DNA from: Argyresthia goedartella
Lineage: Eukaryota > Arthropoda > Insecta > Lepidoptera > Argyresthiidae
Length of the DNA stretch: 64,000 bases
NCBI GenBank assembly: GCA_949825045.1
Contig: OX463822.1
Span: 2,795,001 to 2,859,000, forward strand
Direction of reading: 5' to 3'
Each line of letters begins with the position of its first letter. Within the stretch, counting starts at the first letter, position 1. Made by a program: the position numbers and the translations under genes. A model generated the notes under the pieces. It worked only from the letters and a program-made list of their open reading frames with translations, ran no database searches and was not told the DNA's origin. Positions 10,923 to 21,153 of this stretch are shown piece by piece.

Positions 10923-11461
10923 TGTTTAATATTTATGCTTCGGAACGCACCTCCTTTTGTTGTGCGACTCGGAACGGAAACGGAACTAGCAGCTGTCACT
11001 TGTATAGAGGCGAGATGACGGGTTGGAGGTTACTTTCTTGTGGTGGAAAAAATGTTGGCACATGGCGTTCGGGCCTTGGCTGTATTTCAGTAGTAGTAAT
11101 TGTCTAGCACAGGTGTCGGGCCTGGTCGGAGTGTTAATAATAATAAGCACGGAACAATCGTCGGGAATAAGTAGATTCACGTCATCGGAGTGAGTGCTTC
11201 GTGTTGTGAAGCTTGAAGTGGTTTGGTCCCCAATTCGTCGCGTTCGGCAGCGACGGCGACAGCATCGGGCTACGACGAGAGTAAGATTCGACTCCTCTCC
11301 CCCCACCCCTTGTGCTCCTTATCCCGTTTTCCTGCCTCGAATTGAGCTTTCGAGTTCCGGTCTACGGCGTCAAAGGTCAGTACCACGTGTGATACTCCTG
11401 GTGAAAGCCACCCCTACAAGATTCCACGCCCGTTCGGTTGAGGCGTGGAATTTAATCATTT
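10923..11461 (+). repeat. 5' LTR of the BEL/Pao element
   Basis: Begins TGTTTAATATTTATGC and matches 15797-16332 along its whole length with about twelve substitutions. The last bases are uncertain: the left copy has 'aatca' where the right copy runs straight into 'ttttg'. Confidence 0.85.
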
Positions 11462-11482
11462 TGGTAGCAGGCGCGGTTTCCT
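11462..11482 (+). promoter_or_regulatory. Primer binding site, initiator-Met-tRNA-like
   Basis: TGGTAGCAG directly after the LTR is complementary to the 3' end of a tRNA ending in CTGCTACCA, as in initiator tRNA-Met. The following bases match less well. It would prime minus-strand DNA synthesis. Confidence 0.5.
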
Positions 11483-12164
11483 AGTGGGAAATCCATTCAC
11501 GGACGGTTGTAGGGTTGTTTTTTTGCCACATTGTAGTTGGGAGAAAAGGGTATCTCAGATTGGTCGGCAATCAGTTTGTGAGTGAGTCGAGTGGTCGGTA
11601 TACCACAATTTAGGTTCATTTTCGGTTAGTGAACGTATAATTGACGATTTAGTTAACAATTATTATAAATTTGTAGTCGGAAACTACTCGGTGTGCATAA
11701 GAAACAGTCATTCGGTCGGACTATAGTATTGCAGTCGGGTTCCATAGCATTGCAGTGTTATTTCGGATTACAGAGCAGGGTCGGGCTATTTAAGGGGTAT
11801 TAATCTGATTTTGCTGACCTCAGTAGAAGTGTGGGTCATATCGGAGGGGCCACTTCTAGAAGGTTCACAGCTACCTTCATTATATTAGAAATAGCCTTTT
11901 TTCTATAATAAATTTTTGTGTGTTATTTTTTATTGTGCCTTATGGTGGCATTCTCTAATTGATTTAGAGTGTATAGTCATAAGGTGTATGTCCACAGGGC
12001 GACCATATTAAATATTGTTTAGGATTTAATTGTTTTAGTGGTTGCCTTAGTTTTGACAACTTAGTTTTAATTTCTGTGCCCAGCGCTGACGGGCAAGTGC
12101 TGGTCTCTGGCTATACTTAGTTCGGTAGTGAAGTATAAGACCAGAATTTATTAAATCGGTAAAC

Positions 12165-14396
12165 ATGGCACCTTCGCCCTTGACGGTACTGCGGCATGGT
12201 GTCCGTGAGGAAATGAGATGGCTCGCCCATACTCATAAGTATGTGGAGCGACCTGACATGGACGATGTTCTGCTCAAGCGTGTGGAGGACGTAATGACAC
12301 GCGTCGGGAAGGTGTGTCGGCTGGCTGCGGAGGCTGAAGCTCTCGGGCTTACGGATGAAGCCTCGGTGGCTGCAGTGAAACAGCTCTGCGCGGATGCTGA
12401 CCAAGCGATGGAATGCTTGGGCGACATCGAGCGTCGCGCGGAGAAAATTAAGCGGTCGCGACGGAATGACCGAGGGGAGGGTAACGGAGACCCACCCCCG
12501 AAGGGTGTTGTTGGACGGCTGCCACACCTGGAGATTCCGGCCTTCAGTGGGGCAATTGATGAGTGGCCGGCATTCATTAATTTATTTGATAGTTTGGTCC
12601 ACGGTCGGGACGACCTGGACAACGCCTACAAGTCGGCCCAACTATTGATGGCTCTGCGGGGTGAACCGAAGGAGTTGGTCGGTCACCTAACGGTCACGGC
12701 GGGCAATTATGAGATAGCCCGGTCCAAATTGTTTGACCGCTACCAACACAAACGGCGGTTGGTTGATGCGCAGCTGGGGAAGCTGTTTAGCATCCCAAAA
12801 GTAACCCGGGATGTTGACATCCGAGTACAGGTGCTCAACCCTGTGCTGGTGGCCACTAAGGCCCTTCAGAACCTTGGTCTTCCGGTAGACCAATGATCAT
12901 ATATTGTTTTGTATATGGTTTTGTCACGGTTGCCTGCAGCTGTTCAAAGTCGGTTTGAACAGCTGCATGGGGGCAGTAGATCGGAACTGCCCACGCTCGT
13001 CCAATTGACGGATTTTTTGGAGGGTGAATGCAGGCGATGTGACATACTGGATACGGAGGCCAGTGTGCAGCGCCAACCCGCGCGGATGCGGGAGGGGCCG
13101 CGCCCCCCGCCCCCACGGGGGGGTGGGCGGTCGAAACAATTTGGCGTTTTGAATGCCGCGCCGTCGGGTGAACCAGGAGCAGCAATCCTGGAGCAGGATC
13201 TCTACGTGGACGATATCTGTACCGGTGCAGATTCCGTAGAGGAGGCGCTCGCTCGTCGGGACGAGCTAGTTAAGCTCCTACGGGGTGGAGGTTACGAGCT
13301 CCGGAAATGGATGTCGAACTCTCCAGAGTTACTGTCTGGTCTTCCGGATGACTACCAGCAGGATCCCCACATTTTTGAAAATTTGGAAAATCCAAATATG
13401 TTGTCGGTATTAGGCGTCCAGTACCAGCCGGTGTCAGACATGTTTTCGTATCGGGTCGAGTTGGACTCCCCGAAGGTCTGGACGAAACGGAACATCCTTT
13501 CAACGGTGGCTAGGACATTTGATCCAAACGGGTGGATCACCCCGGTAACATTTCAGCTCAAGTGTTTTATGCAGCAATTGTGGTCTGCTGAGCTGAACTG
13601 GGACGACCCGATCGGCGGGTCATTGAGCTCAGAGTGGGACTCGTTCTTTTCGACCCTCCCTGGCATCAATCGGATTTCACTGCCACGGAGGTTGGTCCCC
13701 ACCAAACGATACACCGCCACCCTGCATGGGTTTTGCGATGCCTCGGAGAAGGGCTACGGAGCTGCTGTGTATCTGCGTACGGTCGACTCCTCGGGGGAGG
13801 TTGATGTGCGGTTGGTCATGGCCAAGAGCAAGGTTGCGCCGTTGCGCACTCGCCTGACCATTCCCAAATTAGAGCTTTCGGGAGCGGCTCTCCTGACTCG
13901 TCTGCTCAACCACACGATGACGGTTCTTCGTGGGTCAATAGCGTTAGAAGATACGGTCTACGCTTGGACGGACAGCCAGATCGTGTTATGCTGGCTGAAG
14001 GCTTCAGTTCACAAGCTGGAGATTTTTGTGGCGAATCGGGTTTCGCAGATTTTGAATTCGGAGGTTCCCTTAATCTGGAGACATGTTCCAGGGGAAATGA
14101 ACCCAGCAGACTGTGCGTCTCGTGGGTGTCACGCTCCGGAGTTGGTTGGACATCCCTTGTGGTGGGGTCCAAAATGGTTGACTAAAGCCGAATCGGATTG
14201 GCCAATGGGTCCACGCGTTACCTCGGCGAACGGCGCCTTGACAGTCGGTGTCTGTACGACGCAACCAGAGCCGGAAGAGGAGTTCAGCCTGCTGGAACGG
14301 TACAGCTCGCTCGACAAGCTGGTCAATGTGACCGCCTGGATCTTCCGATTTGCGCGGAATTGTCGCAATTCTGAGGCGCAACGGGTGCGGACATAG
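12165..14396 (+). pseudogene. BEL/Pao Gag joined to the second half of RT and RNase H; one internal stop
   Basis: The frame starts at the ATG at 12165. Residues 1-243 are a BEL-type Gag (coiled-coil N-terminus, then a capsid-like DUF1759 block with FSGAIDEWPAF). A TGA at 12894 stands where relatives have Trp, and the same frame continues with VLSRLPAAVQSRFEQL. Near 13175-13190 the Gag sequence jumps directly to ILEQDLYVDDICTG, the RT active site: the zinc knuckles, protease and the RT fingers/first palm are deleted without loss of frame. RNase H follows (LHGFCDASEKGYGAAVY, YAWTDSQIVLCW, NPADCASRG). The frame ends at a TAG (14394-14396) that is also in-frame with the integrase segment. Confidence 0.8.
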
Positions 14397-14426
14397 GTCC
14401 TGACACCACGGGAACGGAACCATGCG

Positions 14427-15761
14427 TTGTTCGCATTGGTACGGAACGTGCAGACGGTGCACTTTAAGTCCGAACTGGACATTCTGAGACGCGGACGCGT
14501 CCAACTGAAGGGAGCTGTGGCTCGGCTCAACCCGTTTATTGACCCTCAAGGATTGCTGAGGGTAGCGGTAGGAGGTCGGCTGCGGAATGCCAACCTGCCT
14601 TATGCGGCTCGCCACCCGTTTTTACTCCCTAGGAAAGGGAAGTTGGTCGAACTGTTGATACAGGATCGACACATTCGGAATGGGCATATCGGATGCCACG
14701 CCTTGATGGCGTTTCTCCAGCGCGAGTTCTGGATTCTATCGGGAAGACGCTTAGTGCGTAGCGTCGAATTTCGGTGCCTGCCTTGTTATCGGGCCAAGGC
14801 GGCTACGATGCAGCCCCAGATGGGCGATTTGCCCTCGGATAGGGTTAACGAAATCCGGCCCTTTGCGGGTGTCGGAACGGATTTCGCGGGACCATTCATG
14901 GTCAAGTCTTCACAGCTACGGAACGCCAGATTAGTGAAGGCATACCTGTGCGTCTTCGTGTGCTTGGCCACGAAGGCAGTCCACTTGGAGGTGGTCAGTG
15001 ACCTCACTACAGAGGCATTTATCGCATGTCTAGATCGGTTCGTCTCACGAAGGGGCCTCCCGACATTGATCCGTTCGGACAACGGCACAAATTTTGTCGG
15101 AGCCAGGCGATATCTGCAGGAGGTCACTCAATTCCTGAACGGTAACCAGGACGCCATCGGTACGGCTTGCTCCCGACGAGGGATTGAATGGGTTTTCAGT
15201 CCGCCGGGATGTCCTCATTGGGGAGAAATTTTTGAGGCTGCGGTTAAATCGGCTAAGTCGCACCTGACGAGGATCATCGGTGAGACCTCTCTACGCTTTG
15301 AAGAGCTTGCGACGCTGTTCTGTAAAATTGAAATGACACTGAACTCGCGTCCGTTGTGCCCGCTCAGTTCGGATCCAAATGATTTGGAAGCGTTGACGCC
15401 GGGTCACTTCCTGATAGGTCAGCCCCTTAACGCCCTGCCAGAATACCCATTCGGTGATGTTAAGTTAAGTCGGTTAACTAGGTGGCAGATGTTGCAGCAG
15501 ATGGCTCAAGATTTTTGGAAACGGTGGTCCCTTGAGTACTTGCACTTCTTGCAGCAGCGCCTTAAGTGGACTGACCGGACGAGCCCCCCTCAAGTCGGTG
15601 ATTTGGTGCTGATTAAGGATGCAAACCTGCCATCATTGAGATGGAGACGAGGACGGATCGTCAAATTGTACACGGGTCGGGATGGCACGCCTCGATCAGC
15701 AGAAGTCAAGGTGGGGGACTCGGTCCTCAAGAGAGCGGTCGCTTTCTCGCCTTCCTATTGA
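14427..15761 (+). pseudogene. BEL/Pao integrase segment
   Basis: Continues the Pol frame after the TAG at 14394; the sequence between the stop and the first ATG is also in frame, so the integrase was once part of the same polyprotein. It contains an H2C2 zinc-binding region (HIRNGHIG ... CLPCYRAKA), then the DDE core with Asp in GTDFAGPF (14880), Asp in IRSDNGTNF (15078) and Glu in EIFEAAVKSAK (15234), and the BEL-specific C-terminal DUF5641-like region (LTPGHFLIG, LTRWQMLQQ, GDLVLIKD). Within this segment the reading frame and catalytic residues are intact. It ends 35 bases before the right LTR. Confidence 0.8.
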
Positions 15762-15796
15762 TTAGGGACAGGTTCGGGCCTGTCCGGGCGGGTGAC

Positions 15797-16332
15797 TGTT
15801 TAATATTTATGCTTCGGAACGCAGCTCCTTTTGTTGCGCGACTCGCAACGAAAACGGAACTAGCAGCTGTCACTTGTATAGAGGCGGGATGACGGGTTGG
15901 AGGTTACTTTCTTGTGGTGGAAAAAATGTTGGCACATGGCGTTCGGGCCTTGGCTGTATTTCAGTAGTAGTAATTGTCTAGCACAGGTGTCGGGCCTGGT
16001 CGGAGTGTCAATTATAATAAGCACGGGACAATCGTCGGGAATAAGTAGATTCACGTCATCGGAGTGAGTGCTTCGTGTTGTGAAGCTTGAAGTGGTTTGG
16101 TCCCCAATTCGTCGCGTTCGGCAGCGACGGCGACAGCATCGGGCTACGACGAGAGTAAGATTCGACTCCTCTCCCCCCACCCCTTGTGCTCCTTATCCCG
16201 TGTTCCTGCCCCGAATTGAGCTTTCGAGTTCCGGTCTACGGCGTCAAAGGTCAGTACCACGTGTGATACTCCTGGTGAAAGCCACCCTAACAAGATTCCA
16301 CGCCCGTTCGGTTGAGGCGTGGAATTTATTTT
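15797..16332 (+). repeat. 3' LTR of the BEL/Pao element
   Basis: Near-identical to the 5' LTR. It is followed by gctaat, which repeats the left flank. The preceding purine-rich 'gggcgggtgac' is a plausible polypurine tract. Confidence 0.85.
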
Positions 16333-16338
16333 GCTAAT

Positions 16339-16690
16339 AAATGCTTACATAGATACTACCTGTAATTCTAAAGAGAGAGAGGTAATGCTTCTTCACGCGA
16401 CTTTCAAATTTCCGTAAAGGGCCCGTTGACTGTGTGGGCTACACGGTCAACGCGCCAACGTCCCAGCACGCACTATATCGGGACCCATTCAAATACTACG
16501 GTGGGCTATAGTACTAGGAATTCCTGAACTTACGGTGTTACAGACGAGAAGGGTCGCACCCGTAATCACCTAACCGACCTGGATGAGGGGAGGAAGGATC
16601 GCAGTCTCAATGCACATTAGCAATTCTTTCATTGGTTAATGCATTCTCTACTACAACAGAATACCTCTGGCGATTTTGAAATTGCCCTTT
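16339..16690. other. Unassigned stretch with an imperfect hairpin
   Basis: Positions 16420-16435 and 16441-16456 form an imperfect inverted repeat (14 of 16 bases) around the core GTTGACTGTGT. No coding frame is recognised. Confidence 0.4.
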
Positions 16691-16720
16691 AGACAATTAA
16701 AAAACGGCTAGTATTTAATC

Positions 16721-16958
16721 GCACATCAAAAATACTGATTTGCACAGCAAAAAAGGATCAACAAAAACACTTTTTATGTTTTAAATATTTAATGAGTACT
16801 TAAGTTTATGTTTTAAGTATTTTTTGGTGTTCTTACATATTGAACCTAACACGAAGGATAACGGGGGCTTTGCTTCGCTCACCCCCTTTACCCTTCACCT
16901 AAGCTACAGCAGTATTTTGCTTTTATATTTGCTGTGCAAATCAGTATTTTTGATGTGC
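16721..16958. mobile_element. MITE with 31-bp perfect terminal inverted repeats
   Basis: Positions 16721-16751 and 16928-16958 are exact reverse complements over 31 bp (left end begins gcacatcaaaaatactg). The interior is AT-rich apart from a short GC-rich hairpin 'gggggctttgcttcgctcac' near 16864. No coding capacity. The sequences just outside share a weak tttaat on both sides, so the target duplication, and hence the superfamily, is uncertain. Confidence 0.7.
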
Positions 16959-17239
16959 AGTTTAATTAAAATCAATATTTCCTTTTAAAAACTATGTGAA
17001 AAACCACTTTACCTAAAATGGTATATTACAATATTCAAGATTACATAAATGACAAAAGTGCATGGTAAATGGCAAAACTCAAGACAAAACTGGCCTTATA
17101 ATTTTGTAACCTGTATTTAATAAAATAAGGTGTTAGACTGTGTTTTATTATGATTCGTTGTAAGAAGGTAAAGACAACGTTAAAATCTCACCATTAACCA
17201 TGGATGGACGGACCCAGCATACGTCCATGCTATTAATTT

Positions 17240-17412
17240 TTCCACATTAGAGAAATGAACAAACGTTTAATAAGTCATTAGCCGTGACATCAGAAGTTCA
17301 ATGTGCAGATAAAGGTCGAATACGGCATATTTGAACATAAACATTTTATTTATACATACAATGCTTCTGGTGTGACACTAGGATACCTTTGTAGTGGGAA
17401 CCAGCAACAATC
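17240..17412 (-). repeat. SINE 3' part with about 100-bp extension, shared with 44855-45010
   Basis: 17350-17412 is the minus-strand end of the window's SINE family (complement of ...atcctagtgt...cagaagca...). The adjoining 17245-17345 (gaaatgaacaaacgtttaat, then a 'cattagccgtgacatcag' block) recurs beside another SINE end at 44860-44955 in the same order. The two together look like a longer version of the SINE or a composite repeat. Confidence 0.55.
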
Positions 17413-18890
17413 TCTATCGGTCAGCTCTTTTCCTTGTCTGTAGAAGAAAGGGCTTGTCATCGCACTGCCCAAAATGTCTAATCCATCCTCCTTCAAAGAC
17501 TATCGGCCTACCTCTATTTTACATATCCTCTCCAAAATCCATAGGCCACTCTCAGCTCTCCTCCTACCTTTCTTCAAACAACTTACTCAATCCGTACCAA
17601 TCTGGATTCAGATAAGGCCACATTAAGTACTACCACAGCACTTTAAAAGTCAGCGATGACACCCAGCTAACAATGGACCAGAAAATAATCACTGTGTTGG
17701 CCCTGCTTGACTTCCGCAATGCTTTTAGCTGCGTTGATTTTGAAATTCTTGTTGCGGTGCTGGATTCTTTGAATATTCACTGGTTCGACTTTTATCGGAT
17801 ATATTGTCAGAAGCACGTTAAGTCTGAGGAGACTGAAACTCAATAGTGTAATCTCACTTCAGGAGTGCCTCAAGGTAGTATTCTTTCTCCACTCCTGTTT
17901 TCGGTCTTTATCAACTCCATCTCCCATGTCCTCCTTTTGTCGTATTATCTCTACACGATACACGAGATACGATGATCTTCAAATCTAACGCCATTTCCCC
18001 CCTGCGTTTAGGTTCATCCGTGGAAATATTGACTTCGAGAATGTGAAAGAATGGGCCTCGTCCCACGGGCTGGTGGTTAACCTGATCAAATCAAAAGCAA
18101 TGTTTATGGACTCAACTACTATGGCATTGCCAGAAATGCTTTATCGCGTTATAGGTATCGAATTTTATTACCATGGCATAAGGTTCAAAATCGCGATGCC
18201 TCCTAAGTACGGTAATTGACCGGCTAATGGAACTAGGCACCCTCTTTCCTTTTTAGAAACATATTGCTCCTGTAACTTATAATAATACTACAATATCTCG
18301 GGGTCATCTTTGATAACCAGCTGTGTTGTTCTCCACATATCCACGAGATCAGCAGACGGGGTTTTATTCTTTCCATTCCCTCAGACAACTGCAGAATTTC
18401 TTGCCACGGCAGACCAAAATTACCTTTGCACAGTCCCTTTAATGCCACTAATCGACTATGCCGATGTTGCCCGGGCGAGTGCGAATGAAAAGCTACTGAA
18501 TGAACTGGAGCGACTTCAGTATCTTGATATTTGGTATATCTTCGGAATGCGCTAATTCGACTATGTTTCTCAATATCGCAGAGTTGGGGTGGCTTCCGAT
18601 TCGTCGTCACCGAGACTCACACAGTCTTCAGTAACTGTTCAATATCTTAAAATTTCGGACTACCCTAACTACCTTCGAGACCACTTTGGTTATCTCTTTT
18701 TGGGAGATTGGCACGAGAGATCTTACACTGTCTCACTTTTAGCCTTTAGCTTTTAACTTTTTCACTCTTTCAAGCTTTGGGCGGTTCGACTTTGAAACGC
18801 ATTCCCTTGCACTGTCGGGACAGGCCCACTCTTTTTTCTGTTTAGAAACGTATTAAAGAGCACTACCTTTCACTTTCGTATTAGGTATTA
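17395..18890 (+). pseudogene. Decayed LINE ORF2 (CR1/Jockey-like RT to C-terminus)
   Basis: Conserved RT blocks appear in order but in shifting frames: NNLLNPYQSGFR (17575), VLALLDFRNAFSCVDFEIL (17700), SGVPQGSILSPLLFSVFI (17860), a thumb-like LNELERLQ (18500) and a basic C-terminal end near 18850. The YADD active site is destroyed between 17930 and 17970. Several frameshifts and stops lie between the blocks. The endonuclease half is absent, so it is a 5'-truncated copy. Confidence 0.65.
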
Positions 18891-18894
18891 TATT

Positions 18895-19013
18895 TATCCC
18901 ATAGGTTTTAATTCCCTTGCGAGTAGGTATCAAGAAAATGCAGCATAATTGTGACATGAACTATCCTATAATTGGGTTGACCTATCATTTAATTTTTTTA
19001 CAGCTTCAAGAGA
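18895..19013 (+). repeat. Dispersed repeat shared with 27925-28040
   Basis: The blocks 'attcccttg', 'gtgaca', 'gttgacctat/gttaacctat' and 'tttaattttttt' occur in the same order and spacing in both places. This is part of a common short interspersed repeat of moth genomes. Confidence 0.45.
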
Positions 19014-19142
19014 CCACATACTTCAGTAATTGATCTAGACACATGGCAGTGTGTCAAGGCCAAGTTTAAAAGAAGAGAACTGGCGACGCAGCGGCCGTGT
19101 GTTATATTACACGAACCATTTGAAGCCACTTTTGACACCTAA
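19004..19142 (+). other. Possible terminal exon of a host gene (uncertain)
   Basis: A pyrimidine-rich tract ending in TTTTTTTACAG precedes an open frame of 45 codons that ends at TAA (19140) and includes a fairly GC-rich stretch (KRRELATQRPCVILHEPF). An AATAAA follows at 19257. That order (acceptor, short open frame, stop, polyadenylation signal) fits a last coding exon. Against it, the acceptor and first ~10 bases belong to a dispersed repeat also found at 27925-28040, and no upstream exon or homology is recognised. Confidence 0.25.
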
Positions 19143-19725
19143 GTGAATCAAAATCTATTAAAGATTAACTTATGAAATTTGGTTCATTTATTAGGAACCT
19201 TAACGTCTAAAAAACCGAGTTGGGACAGGTCACGATTTTGAAATTTATGCCAAGGCAATAAAATTTTAAACCTTTAATGGAAAAGTGGCATTATCTAACG
19301 CCGTTGGTATTCAAGAGGTTAAGGCTAACTAGAACTCCAAATTTTGTGAAAATAGCTCAATCGGTTATTAAGATACAAACATCTTTAAATCGGAACTTTT
19401 CTTACTGACTGATTTACAATAAATAACCTAACCTACTTCCAGTTGACCTAGAAAGTTGAAATTTGGCATCCAGCTTGGTAATTGATTGATTTTCCAAAAA
19501 ACTGTTTTTTACACACTGTGTGCCTATCGAATTTGCTATAGTAAAAATTAATTATAGTTTAAAAATTAACTTGAGATAGAGCTAGCACAGTATCGGTTTA
19601 ACAGTTCTTATATTATTTGAACCACTTAATATAGGATAGAACAGACAGAGTCATGTAGTTAGTAGCACCAGAAGAAGAAAAATAAATCGTAATAAATCGT
19701 TTCTCCCGTTATAATAAAGATAACA
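19143..19725. other. No recognised feature
   Basis: AT-rich repeat-like sequence; only the AATAAA at 19257 is noted. Confidence 0.4.
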
Positions 19726-19729
19726 TCCC

Positions 19730-19880
19730 CTGTGACGCTGAGGTTATGGCTCTGCCTACCATACGAGAGGTCCATAGTTCTTGGATGTTTATATGTGGTC
19801 TACGTTGCTGTTTCTGGTGCGTACAAAACAGGGTATCCTAGTGTTGGGTCAAAATAAATGTGTGTGCCTGTATGTAATTG
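19730..19880 (+). repeat. SINE copy, plus strand
   Basis: Has the A-box-like TGGCTCTGCCTACC but has lost most of the B-box region. The body 'tgctgtttctggtgc', a 'gtatcctagtgt' block and the end 'tgtgcctgtatgta' match the other copies in the window. Confidence 0.65.
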
Positions 19881-20314
19881 TTTATGATTACGTTTACGTG
19901 TTACAATCTATCGGGCCACCTTGACTGCTACTAATTATCTGATAACCGCCTTATTCATAACACGTGCATATTATCATTAAATATTAAAAAATATAATGTA
20001 ATCTATCTGATGACTCAAGGGCTACATTGCGTCAACGCGAAGGCTCCGCAGCGAGCAATAGCCACGCTCATTAGCAGGAAACCTGCCGGCTGTCCGGTTG
20101 TCTCCCGATTACATTAATTTCTGTTGTCACATGTCATTGTCATTCGTTTTTGTATTCACTGGAATGCTAATGCAGTTTCCTTGCTAAATTTCGTGCTAGG
20201 TAATTAAAAAGTACGTTGTTTTGTTGTTTTGTTAAAATTGTAAATAACACAGATGAAAGTTTAGTTTTTTCTAAGAAGGTGGTTATGCTTGGTTATCAGA
20301 TCGTATTTTTACTT
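19881..20314. other. No recognised feature
   Basis: A moderately GC-rich patch lies at 20030-20110; no frame or structure is recognised. Confidence 0.35.
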
Positions 20315-20519
20315 TGTTTGAAATTTGGTTCAGGTGATTTCACCTAGATGGCGTTGTTCTATTTGTAACTCGCGATTTTGAGATTTTCTTGGCTTCGCAT
20401 AAACTGAAATTGAATATATTTTTGTTTCCCTTCATACCAATCCTGGTCTGTTATTAAACATTATTGTTTACGATACAGTGGTTTTAATGGCAGCACCAAT
20501 AGGGGTCAGAGTCCAAACA
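20315..20519 (+). repeat. 5' LTR of the intact BEL/Pao element
   Basis: Starts TGTTTGAAATTTGG and ends GTCCAAACA, giving the canonical TG...CA termini. Confidence 0.93.
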
Positions 20520-20521
20520 TT

Positions 20522-20540
20522 TGGTCCTTCGAGCCGGATA
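20522..20540 (+). promoter_or_regulatory. Primer binding site
   Basis: TGGTCCTTCGAGCCGGA begins two bases after the LTR. TGG is the complement of the CCA end of a tRNA. A site of this kind occurs in related Pao-type elements; which tRNA is used is not determined here. Confidence 0.6.
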
Positions 20541-21153
20541 CTGTTTTTATTTTTGAGATTTGTGGTCTAAAAAGACCACTCACGCGTCCTTGCGGTGGAT
20601 TGCTGCAGCAAGAGGGCGTGTTGGGCAGTCAATGGAGACGTTGGCAGCTGAGTAACAGATGCCAATGCCACCTTGGCAGCCTTGGTTTTGTAGCCGACGA
20701 CGTCACATAAGCCCGTAGTGCAGGCAACCTGTGACAGCCCAGCTGAGAGGCCATATACATGAGGACAACAGATCAACTGCAGGAGAGCGGCGGCGACCTC
20801 TAGGAGCGCCTTGGAGACCAAACTACAGTTCAACAAATGCGTGAGTGAGAAGTGAAATCGTGAGTACATTTGATTCTTTCTATAAGAAATAATTCAAGAC
20901 ATTTTGAACTTTATTAACATCGAGTAATAAACTCAGAAGAATTCAGATCAATTTGGGACTTGTAAAATTAGCAATAATTGTGTATTAGTTTTAGGACTTA
21001 GAATAATTTGCTTAAAAACGAGGGAACGGGGAACCTATGCCCAATTTTCCCCAGAGATCAAATAGTTCAAAACACTTGTAAAATTTTCGTGAAATTTCAT
21101 ACCTTAGATTAGAACTTTACATAGATAGTGAATTATAATCATAAGCTACAACC
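20541..21153 (+). other. Untranslated leader of the BEL/Pao element
   Basis: About 610 bases between the primer site and the Gag ATG. The only longer open frame lies on the opposite strand and shows no similarity to a protein family. Confidence 0.6.

Larger units (their letters stand above)
10923..16333 (+). mobile_element. BEL/Pao LTR retrotransposon, internally deleted
   Basis: Two LTRs of about 535 bp bracket a Gag-Pol frame. The 5-bp sequence ctaat lies before the left LTR (10918-10922) and after the right one (16334-16338), a target duplication. By eye the LTRs differ at about a dozen positions (a little over 2%), so the insertion is fairly recent. The zinc knuckles, protease and first half of the RT are missing, and two in-frame stops interrupt the rest, so it cannot move on its own. 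LTR outer ends are uncertain by a few bases because the left LTR carries four extra bases near its 3' end. Confidence 0.85.

Noticed and set aside
10986..11484. Frames inside the LTRs at 11 kb and 16 kb
   Set aside because: They occur identically in both LTRs and have no protein similarity; they are open by composition.
20567..20869. 100-codon minus-strand frame in the BEL/Pao leader
   Set aside because: Lies antisense in the untranslated leader with no domain; probably chance.
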